Assembly: GCA_002469915.1 (NCBI GenBank)
Contig: DKOG01000087.1
Span: 1 to 8,833 of the forward strand
Direction: 5' to 3'
Length of the DNA stretch: 8,833 nucleotides
Source of the DNA: Bacteroidetes bacterium UBA7368
GTDB lineage: Bacteria; Bacteroidota; Rhodothermia; Rhodothermales; UBA10348
This document shows positions 1-5,333 of the stretch, in pieces. The notes beneath the pieces are model-generated. The model was not told where the DNA came from, did no database searches, and was given only the letters and a program-made list of their open reading frames with translations. Each line of letters begins with the position of its first letter. Within the stretch, counting starts at the first letter, position 1. The position numbers were made by a program, and so were the translations under genes.

Positions 1-705
1 GTTCTTCGTAATGATGGCATCGCCTCAATTTATCAAGTCTATGTACCGCTTGGGTATACGGCTGAAAAGGAGTGGCCAGTAATCCTATTCCTGAACGGAT
101 ATGGGGAGCAAGGCGAAGACGGCGAAAAGCAAGTCGGAACAGGGTTGGGACCCGCACTTCAGAACCATCCGGAAAGCTGGCCAGCAGTAGTCGTTTTTCC
201 GCAGAGTCCGACGGGTACAGCATGGCATGGGGCCTCTTCAGAAATGGCTATGCGTGCCTTAGCACAGACGCAAAGAGAGTTTAATACGGACGCAAATCGC
301 GTGTATTTGACCGGTCTGTCGATGGGAGGATATGGCACGTGGTATACAGCCGTGGAGAACGAGGATGTATTTGCTGCGATCGTGCCCATTTGTGGATTTG
401 TCAATCCTATTCAGGAATACTACCCAGCCTGGGCTCCTGCAGGTGACGCGGCATTTCCCTATGTCGCGGAACGTCTATCCAATATTCCAATCTGGATTTT
501 TCACGGAGACGCAGATTCAGTTGTTCCGGTGGATCAAGCGCGAAGTATGAATGTAGCCCTTCAAGCACTCGAAGCTGATGTGAGATACTCCGAATTAATG
601 GGAGTGGGTCACAATGCGTGGGATCATGCCTATTCAGACAAAGCTATGATTAAGTGGTTGTTCGAACAGAAGAAGGATGAGATTGGCGAAAAGCTGTCGA
701 ACTGA
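1..705 (+). CDS. alpha/beta-hydrolase esterase/peptidase (COG4099-like), 5' truncated
   Basis: The reading frame is open from the first base, so the gene starts outside the window; 234 residues are visible, numbered here from base 1. The fold is an alpha/beta hydrolase of the predicted peptidase/carboxylesterase type related to PHB depolymerases and feruloyl esterases. Seen in order: a first core strand (PVILFLNGYGEQGEDG, residues about 26-41), the nucleophile elbow GLSMGGYG with Ser107, the acid region HGDADSVVP with likely catalytic Asp172, and GHNAWDHAY with likely catalytic His204. All three triad members are therefore present. The first loop has Asn32 where relatives usually have His (LFLHG). 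Family members are mostly secreted or periplasmic and cleave ester bonds; any signal peptide would lie outside the window. The substrate cannot be told. The gene ends one base before the stop of a convergent lipoprotein gene. Confidence is high for the fold and low for the substrate. Confidence 0.85.
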   Translation, partial: VLRNDGIASIYQVYVPLGYTAEKEWPVILFLNGYGEQGEDGEKQVGTGLGPALQNHPESWPAVVVFPQSPTGTAWHGASSEMAMRALAQTQREFNTDANRVYLTGLSMGGYGTWYTAVENEDVFAAIVPICGFVNPIQEYYPAWAPAGDAAFPYVAERLSNIPIWIFHGDADSVVPVDQARSMNVALQALEADVRYSELMGVGHNAWDHAYSDKAMIKWLFEQKKDEIGEKLSN

Positions 706-706
706 T

Positions 707-1294
707 CTAATAAAATCGCACGTTATCCACCGCCAGATTGTACGGGCCAGTGATGTTTGAGTAGATCGCGATATGAGTTAAGTCGTGACGAGTGAGCGTA
801 CGATCGGTGCCAAATCCTTCTTGTAGAAAGAGTCCAAATGGTATTTGGAAGACGTTCCATCGCTCTGTTACTTCGACGTACGAATTGTAATAGTCGTGAT
901 CGGTAATTGCAGCCGAGCCGATTTGTATGATATAGGATCCAGGCGTCCCTCTCATGGAGATTTCTAGTCCTTCGTAGGCCGTGACATTTGCTGTTTTTGA
1001 GCTAGATCCCAGCGCTACCCGCGCTCCAGAAACTTGAGAGCCAGATGACCCGAAGGGCCGAGTACCACCGATAAGTAATTCATAGATCGAGCGGTCGTCT
1101 ACGCCACCGGGATTAATGAAAATGGTCGCATTCGTTTCTCCTCCTCCTGAAACGGAGGTCCACTCATACCCCAGATCATTGGCTCTATTGCCATCGTTGA
1201 AGTTGTCGACCATACCGTCAATCAACGGAATGCTCTCGGTCGAAGGACCGCATCCGACTATAAAAAGCAGGAGCAAGTAAAGGAATCTCCGCAT
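707..1294 (-). CDS. small lipoprotein with CBM11/CIA30-like galactose-binding fold
   Basis: The protein has 195 residues. A short N-terminal hydrophobic stretch ends in the lipobox IVGC with Cys15, so it should be a lipoprotein of the outer or inner membrane. The mature part opens with VDNFNDGN (29-36) and a Trp at 45, and ends with AVDNVRFY (188-195). This beginning and end, with many beta-type segments between, resembles the carbohydrate-binding/CIA30-like jelly rolls of the CBM11 type, which commonly start DDFEDG and end FxIDDIxF. No enzyme motif is visible, so a binding role is the likeliest reading; the ligand is unknown. The ATG start is supported by AGGA (complement of 1302-1305), seven bases upstream and overlapping the stop of the preceding 90-residue gene, which implies co-translation. 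It runs tail to tail with the esterase, one base apart. The fold assignment is by pattern only. Confidence 0.7.
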   Translation of the reverse strand: MRRFLYLLLLFIVGCGPSTESIPLIDGMVDNFNDGNRANDLGYEWTSVSGGGETNATIFINPGGVDDRSIYELLIGGTRPFGSSGSQVSGARVALGSSSKTANVTAYEGLEISMRGTPGSYIIQIGSAAITDHDYYNSYVEVTERWNVFQIPFGLFLQEGFGTDRTLTRHDLTHIAIYSNITGPYNLAVDNVRFY

Positions 1295-1303
1295 ACGTCT
1301 ATC

Positions 1304-1576
1304 CTACAGGAGGCTCATCGTGGAAGAGGGAATTGGAATAAGATACTGCGGCTGGAAGATATCCTCGTGCACTCCGAACTCACCGGTACCTCGAAAATCT
1401 ACGGCTACATAGCCCTCTAGGGTTGTTTTAACTTCTCCAATGCCATAATAGGCAGGGTGGGGGCCATAATACACAAGTTGGCCCTCATCGAATTCTCGTG
1501 TATCCCGGGCCCTGCGATGAAACGCAGGCACGGCTTGCAAGAGTTCTAAGCGATATGGGAATTCGAGGATCTTCAC
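1304..1576 (-). CDS. hypothetical 90-residue protein, possible KOW/SH3-like (DUF3553-like) barrel
   Basis: I do not recognise a named family with certainty. The start is GTG; it is the first start codon after in-frame stops and has no clear Shine-Dalgarno sequence. Residues about 30-85 read as a small beta barrel: EGQLVYYGPH, then GIGEV, then VAVDFRGTGEFGV and YLIPIP. A GIGxV turn followed by VDFxGxGE is typical of KOW/SH3-like modules such as DUF3553 or the CarD/TRCF N-terminal domain, which often contact nucleic acid or RNA polymerase. The first 30 residues are basic and partly helical (AFHRRARDTREF). There is no signal peptide or membrane segment, so it is probably cytoplasmic. It precedes the lipoprotein gene by nine bases and probably forms an operon with it. 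It could instead be an unrelated short protein; the gene itself is supported by its position and by lying opposite no other credible gene. Confidence 0.6.
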   Translation of the reverse strand: MKILEFPYRLELLQAVPAFHRRARDTREFDEGQLVYYGPHPAYYGIGEVKTTLEGYVAVDFRGTGEFGVHEDIFQPQYLIPIPSSTMSLL

Positions 1577-1618
1577 AGTGATCTATCATTCGGATCGGTT
1601 TGGGATTCGATGGTACTC

Positions 1619-1646
1619 AAAATATGTTTTTGGGTTCTGCCAAAAA
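1619..1646 (-). promoter_or_regulatory. possible promoter for the leftward two-gene unit
   Basis: Read on the minus strand, TTTTTG (complement of 1641-1646) and TATTTT (complement of 1619-1624) are separated by 16 bases. They would start transcription around 1612, giving a leader of about 35 bases before the GTG at 1576. The spacing is right for a housekeeping sigma factor, but both boxes are A/T-rich and could arise by chance. Confidence 0.25.
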
Positions 1647-1676
1647 GCCTGCGTCAAATGTTAACGATGCGAATGC

Positions 1677-1703
1677 TTGGTTAGCGCAGCGGCAATGTAT
1701 AAA
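1677..1703 (+). promoter_or_regulatory. possible promoter for the DUF4290-like gene
   Basis: TTGGTT (1677-1682) and TATAAA (1698-1703) lie 15 bases apart, shorter than the usual 16-18. Transcription would begin near 1710 and give a leader of about 67 bases. This is a weak candidate, listed because this divergent spacer must hold a rightward promoter. Confidence 0.2.
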
Positions 1704-1739
1704 TTCCATTCTTGGTCTCTTTTTGCCTATTGCATTGTC

Positions 1740-1752
1740 TTAGGTGTCCTAA
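1740..1752. repeat. short perfect inverted repeat in the leader of the DUF4290-like gene
   Basis: TTAGG and CCTAA are separated by TGT, giving a 13-bp dyad that ends 24 bases before the ATG at 1777. It could be a small operator or the base of an RNA hairpin. A 5-bp arm is short enough to be chance. Confidence 0.3.
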
Positions 1753-1776
1753 CGTATCCCATTTGCCCGAAAAACC

Positions 1777-2376
1777 ATGAAGTACGAACAGAAAGTGACG
1801 GACCGCCAGGTCGGAAGAAACGCAGACCTGTTCGCCATGCGGATTGGTGACTACAAGACTGAGGAAGAGCGGTATCCATTTATTCGAATTCTTATTTCGA
1901 TAATCGAACAAGCTCACCCGGAGTGGAGTCAGGCTCCAAACAAAGACAAACAGATTTCGCACTTGGTCTTCCACATGAGCCATGGTGCGGTCTCAAAAGA
2001 AGAGACTGAAAAAATCGTCCATCTCAGGGATATGGAGCGAGGATTTATTCCGCTTCCAGAGAAGCCTAAAGTGGAAGAAGAGAAAGTAGAAGCTGCTCTT
2101 GAAGACGGTGAGGCTGCGATGGCTACGGAAGCCGAACCTGCAGCTGATACAGAGGCGGAAGCTGAGGTAGAAGCAGAAGGCGAAGCTCCAAAGAAAGCAG
2201 CACGAGCCAAGTCAAAAGAAAAGCCGAAAGCGGCAAAAGCCAAACCAAAGGCAAAGCGCCCGCGCAAGGAAGAAGCACCAATAGAGATCGAAGCCGCTAC
2301 ACTGTTTAGCGATGAGGATGATGAAGGAGCTCGATCAGGCGATGAAGCTGAAGCAGACGAAAAGAAAGAAGACTAA
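1777..2376 (+). CDS. DUF4290-like protein with charged, histone-H1-like C-terminal tail
   Basis: The protein has 199 residues. Residues about 10-70 resemble the Bacteroidota family DUF4290: a VGRN element (12-15), a helix ending in a TEEER-type segment (28-32), then AHPEW and KQISHLVFHMS (58-68), matching the family pattern YGRxxQ, DREER, NPH, and WDHLFxMS. The biochemical role of the family is unknown. The second half is low complexity: an acidic Glu/Ala block (about 95-137), a Lys/Ala/Pro/Arg block (139-164, for example KPKAAKAKPKAKRPRK), and a second acidic block to the end. Such a basic Ala/Lys/Pro stretch resembles bacterial histone-H1-like tails and suggests nucleic-acid or polyanion contact; this is inference. 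ATG 1777 is the first start after an in-frame stop at 1750; no clear Shine-Dalgarno sequence is seen. Its TAA overlaps the stop of ruvC on the other strand. Confidence 0.75.
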   Translation: MKYEQKVTDRQVGRNADLFAMRIGDYKTEEERYPFIRILISIIEQAHPEWSQAPNKDKQISHLVFHMSHGAVSKEETEKIVHLRDMERGFIPLPEKPKVEEEKVEAALEDGEAAMATEAEPAADTEAEAEVEAEGEAPKKAARAKSKEKPKAAKAKPKAKRPRKEEAPIEIEAATLFSDEDDEGARSGDEAEADEKKED

Positions 2377-2918
2377 CGGATTCGGTTCGGGTTGTCTTTT
2401 ATAAATGCTGCCCAGTTCTTGTGGGAGGCTCTTGCAGAAGTACCACCGCCGCGATGTACATGGCATAGAGCGACAGCCAGGGCATCAGAGGCATCCAATG
2501 TGATGGAGCCTTCTTTGGGCATGGCTAGCATGGTTTCTACCATGTATCTAACCTGCTCTTTGGACGCATTTCCGTTTCCCGTTACCGCCTTCTTGATTTC
2601 TTTCGGCGTGTATTCGGTTACCGGGATCTCATGATTTAGGGCTGCCATCATGGCTGTGGCCTGTGCTCGTCCCAGTTTTAGCATCGATTGTGGATTATTG
2701 CCATAAATCGGCATTTCAATGGCGCACAAATCTGGAATGTGCTCCCCAATCAGGATGCAAATCGAATCGTAGATACGCTTTAATCGCAGCGTGTGATCAT
2801 CGCCCGCTTTGGCCGCTCGTATTACACCAGAGTCAATTAGCGTGCATGAGCGTCCTTCGACTCGGACTATTCCAAAGCCCGTGACATTAGATCCAGGGTC
2901 AACGCCCAGTATGATCAT
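2373..2918 (-). CDS. ruvC: crossover junction endodeoxyribonuclease RuvC
   Basis: RuvC is the dimeric nuclease that resolves Holliday junctions made during recombination and repair, working with the RuvAB branch-migration motor in the cytoplasm. The protein has 181 residues, normal for the family. The RNase H-like core starts MIILGVDPGSNVTGFG. The four metal-binding acidic residues are all visible: Asp7, Glu68 (AIEMP), Asp142 and Asp145 (LDASDALAVALCH). The segments NNPQSMLKLGRAQ and TGNGNASKEQV are family hallmarks in the form usual in Bacteroidota and relatives. The ATG overlaps the stop of yebC by four bases (ATGA), so the two are translationally coupled and co-transcribed, as often seen for yebC-ruvC. 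ruvA and ruvB are not in the window. At the 3' end the TAG overlaps the stop codon of the convergent DUF4290-like gene, leaving no room for a separate terminator. Confidence 0.97.
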   Translation of the reverse strand: MIILGVDPGSNVTGFGIVRVEGRSCTLIDSGVIRAAKAGDDHTLRLKRIYDSICILIGEHIPDLCAIEMPIYGNNPQSMLKLGRAQATAMMAALNHEIPVTEYTPKEIKKAVTGNGNASKEQVRYMVETMLAMPKEGSITLDASDALAVALCHVHRGGGTSARASHKNWAAFIKDNPNRIR

Positions 2919-3661
2919 GAGATAGCCGCAATCGTCGCATCGTCCATTTCTAGGGTCGAATAGACCGCTTGAACGTCTTGCAATTCTTCCAGGTGGTCGA
3001 TGAGTTTCATGACCGATTTTGCGGCTTCAGCATCTAGACGAGTAGTCGTTGTGGGCACTTGTTGCAGGCCCGCTTCCATCGTTTTGATACCAGCTTCATC
3101 CAGTGCTGCCTGCACAGATCCAAACGCCTCGACCGGAGTCGTGACTTCAAACCCATCGTCTTCCACGGTGAGGTCTTCAGCGCCAGCTTCAGCGACCAAT
3201 TCAAATAACGTCTCTTCGTCGTTGTCTTCAGCCGGAATAGCGAATACTCCTTTCCGATCGAAAAGGAAGGCAACAGATCCAGTATTTCCCATGCCCGTCC
3301 CATACTTGCTGAACAAGTGGCGAACATCAGCTACCGTCCGGTTCGTGTTATCCGTGAGTGCCTCAACAAACAGTGCGACGCCATGGTTGGCATAACCTTC
3401 ATAGCTTGCCTCGATATAGTCCGCGCCCTCAATCTCACCCGTACCCCGTTTTATGGCACGATTGATATTATCCTTGGGCATGTTCTCGGACTTGGCTTTG
3501 TCTACAGCCGTAGCCAGCCTAGGGTTTTGACTTGGGTCACCGCCGCCTTCACGTGATGCGACCATGATATCCCGAGTGACTCGCGCCCAGACTTTGGAGC
3601 GTTTGCCGTCTGTGACTGCTTTGGCTCGCTTAATCGTTGACCATTTGCTGTGGCCTGACAT
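2915..3661 (-). CDS. yebC: YebC/PmpR (TACO1-like) family protein
   Basis: The product has 248 residues, the usual family length. The start was placed at the ATG giving MSGHSKWSTIKRAKA, because the family begins M(A/S)GHSKWxxIKxxKA. The frame stays open for 63 more codons upstream, but those residues resemble nothing in the family. Other hallmarks are SREGGGDPSQNPRLATAVDKAK, MPKDNINRAIKRGTGE, YEGYANHGVALFVEALTDN, and GNTGSVAFLF. The family was annotated as DNA-binding transcription regulators; its mitochondrial member TACO1 and more recent bacterial work point to a role in translation, easing ribosome pausing at difficult sequences such as proline stretches. Either role is cytoplasmic. It is the first gene of a leftward yebC-ruvC pair with a four-base overlap. 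No good Shine-Dalgarno sequence precedes the ATG. Confidence is high for the family and lower for the molecular role. Confidence 0.96.
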   Translation of the reverse strand: MSGHSKWSTIKRAKAVTDGKRSKVWARVTRDIMVASREGGGDPSQNPRLATAVDKAKSENMPKDNINRAIKRGTGEIEGADYIEASYEGYANHGVALFVEALTDNTNRTVADVRHLFSKYGTGMGNTGSVAFLFDRKGVFAIPAEDNDEETLFELVAEAGAEDLTVEDDGFEVTTPVEAFGSVQAALDEAGIKTMEAGLQQVPTTTTRLDAEAAKSVMKLIDHLEELQDVQAVYSTLEMDDATIAAIS

Positions 3662-3912
3662 GTGTTTTCGCTGAATGTGTGAGGAATCGAAGCGCCTAAT
3701 ATACGACCTGTCGGGGGCGTGGTTCAGCTTGAACTCGTTCTTAGATGAGTCTGACACTTTGTCGGGATTTTTACGCTCAAACCCCGAACCGGAGTGAATA
3801 TGAGGGGTTGAAGCGAAGCGAGTAGCCTCAAATCGGACAAAACGGCACATTTTTCAATTTTCAGGCTCAATAACCCGAATCCGCTTCCATAAAAGATTCC
3901 CCGAAAGTATTC
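3662..3912. other. divergent intergenic spacer yebC / miaB
   Basis: These 251 bases must contain the promoters of both the leftward yebC-ruvC pair and the rightward miaB operon. Two points stand out. There is an imperfect dyad, TCAAACCCC (3777-3785) and GGGGTTGA (3804-3811). There is also an imperfect direct repeat of GCTCAA followed by a CCC-GAA-CCG pattern, at 3775-3792 and again at 3865-3883. No credible small gene or structured RNA is seen. For rightward miaB only a weak -10-like CATAAA (3888-3893) is visible. Confidence 0.5.
3698..3703 (-). promoter_or_regulatory. possible -10 box for yebC-ruvC
   Basis: On the minus strand the hexamer TATATT (complement of 3698-3703) lies 36 bases upstream of the yebC ATG. 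No good -35 box is found at 16-18 bases, so this is only a candidate. Confidence 0.22.
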
Positions 3913-5322
3913 GTGCAAATCCATACTGATATTCCCATTCTGGACGACCTGGATGCCCCAAAGCAGGTTTCAGCCACGGCTCCAGGTAAACGAAAAGTGT
4001 ATTTGGAGACCTATGGTTGCCAGATGAACGTTTCGGATTCCGAGATTGTAGCTTCTGTCTTGAAATCAGAGGGCTATGGCTTGACGCACAATGTAGAAGA
4101 AGCAGACGTCGTCCTGATAAATACGTGCGCAATCCGGGAGAATGCTGAGCAGAAAGTCCGACGCCGGTTGGGTGAGCTACGAGCCCATAAGAGACGGAAT
4201 AATCCTGATCTGAAATTGGGTGTGCTTGGCTGTATGGCAGAGCGTTTGCGAGAGAATTTACTGGAGCAGGAAAAACTGGTAGACCTTGTTGTAGGGCCTG
4301 ACGCCTATCGAGATCTGGGTAATTTGCTCGGGGAAGCTACTGATACCGGCCAAGCTGCTGTCAATGTTCAGCTCTCCAAAGAGGAAACCTACGCCGACAT
4401 CTTACCCGTTCGCTACGATACGAACGGGGTCTCATCGTTCGTATCCATAATGCGCGGGTGCGACAATATGTGCTCATTCTGCGTAGTGCCGTTCACTCGC
4501 GGAAGAGAGCGAAGTCGCCCAGTTGACAGCATTCTTGACGAGTGTAAGTCGTTGGTTGAAAAAGGCTTTAAAGAAGTGACTGTCTTGGGGCAGAATGTCA
4601 ACTCATATAGGGGGGAGTCTGTTGATTTTGCCGAGCTGCTTTATCGTATTTCGATGATTAGTCCGGACCTTCGAATTCGCTACTCCACAAGTCACCCGAA
4701 AGATTGCTCAGATGACCTTCTACACGTACACGCCGAGCGGGAAAACGTGTGCAACTACATTCATCTTCCTGTGCAGCACGGGAATACGGCGATGTTGCAG
4801 CGTATGAAACGGACCTATTCTAGGGAGCAATATCTAGATCTGGTAGAGCGTGCGCGCAAGATCGTACCCGGTGTGGCACTGTCTACTGATATTATTGCTG
4901 GATTTTGCGACGAGACGCAAGAAGAGCATCAGGATACGCTATCCCTGATGGCACAGGTACGCTACGAACACGCCTACATGTTTATGTATTCTGAGCGTCC
5001 TGATACGTATGCAGCGCGCAAGTTCGAGGATAATGTGGCGGAGGATGTGAAGAAGAGACGCTTACAGGAAATCATCAGGCAGCAAGGTGTGATCTCACTT
5101 GAGAGCAATCAGTCTGAAATTGGGAAAGAGCACGTTGTTCTCGTAGAAGGTCTGAGTAAGCGTAGCGACGAGCAGTTATCTGGTCGGAGCGACACGAATA
5201 AGATGACGGTCTTGGATCGGTCGGACTTTGGGAAGGGTGACTACGTGAAAGTGCGGGTCACGGATTGTACCTCGGCCACTCTGATCGCTGAGCCGATTAG
5301 ATTGTATACACCAGGCAGCTAA
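3913..5322 (+). CDS. miaB: tRNA-2-methylthio-N6-dimethylallyladenosine synthase MiaB
   Basis: MiaB is a radical-SAM methylthiotransferase that converts i6A37 to ms2i6A37 in tRNAs reading UNN codons, which steadies codon pairing. The protein has 469 residues. The N-terminal methylthiotransferase domain has its three cluster cysteines at Cys36 (YGCQMN), Cys72 ([13 protein letters not shown]) and Cys107 (LGCMAERL). The radical-SAM cluster is Cys183, Cys187 and Cys190 (CDNMCSFC). A TRAM RNA-binding domain covers about 400-466 ([15 protein letters not shown]). [13 protein letters not shown] and the [15 protein letters not shown] segment favour MiaB over the sister enzymes MtaB and RimO. The start is GTG at 3913: the frame upstream holds no ATG/GTG/TTG before a stop at 3871, and the next ATG lies inside YGCQMN. 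This leaves about 26 residues ahead of the catalytic fold, more than in E. coli. It heads a tightly packed rightward gene group; the next gene starts 11 bases after its stop. Confidence 0.97.
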   Translation: MQIHTDIPILDDLDAPKQVSATAPGKRKVYLETYGCQMNVSDSEIVASVLKSEGYGLTHNVEEADVVLINTCAIRENAEQKVRRRLGELRAHKRRNNPDLKLGVLGCMAERLRENLLEQEKLVDLVVGPDAYRDLGNLLGEATDTGQAAVNVQLSKEETYADILPVRYDTNGVSSFVSIMRGCDNMCSFCVVPFTRGRERSRPVDSILDECKSLVEKGFKEVTVLGQNVNSYRGESVDFAELLYRISMISPDLRIRYSTSHPKDCSDDLLHVHAERENVCNYIHLPVQHGNTAMLQRMKRTYSREQYLDLVERARKIVPGVALSTDIIAGFCDETQEEHQDTLSLMAQVRYEHAYMFMYSERPDTYAARKFEDNVAEDVKKRRLQEIIRQQGVISLESNQSEIGKEHVVLVEGLSKRSDEQLSGRSDTNKMTVLDRSDFGKGDYVKVRVTDCTSATLIAEPIRLYTPGS

Positions 5323-5333
5323 GGGAGAGGTAG

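Noticed and set aside
333..338. TGGCAC as part of a sigma-54 promoter (also at 7842-7847, and CGGCAC at 3843-3848)
   Set aside because: No TTGC at the required spacing in any of the three, and two of them lie inside coding sequence.
1681..1983. Leftward 100-codon frame across the spacer and the DUF4290-like gene
   Set aside because: It overlaps the more credible rightward gene, has no recognisable domain and would occupy the divergent promoter region.
3777..3811. Dyad TCAAACCCC / GGGGTTGA as a terminator
   Set aside because: It has a bulge and an 18-base loop, no T-run follows, and both flanking genes point away from it.
3662..3850. Open frame extending yebC by 63 codons upstream
   Set aside because: The YebC family starts exactly at M(A/S)GHSKW; the extra residues have no family resemblance and cover the likely promoter.
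3854..4132. Leftward 92-codon frame opposite the miaB start
   Set aside because: Shadow of miaB, whose cysteine motifs fix the true frame; its translation has no domain-like pattern.
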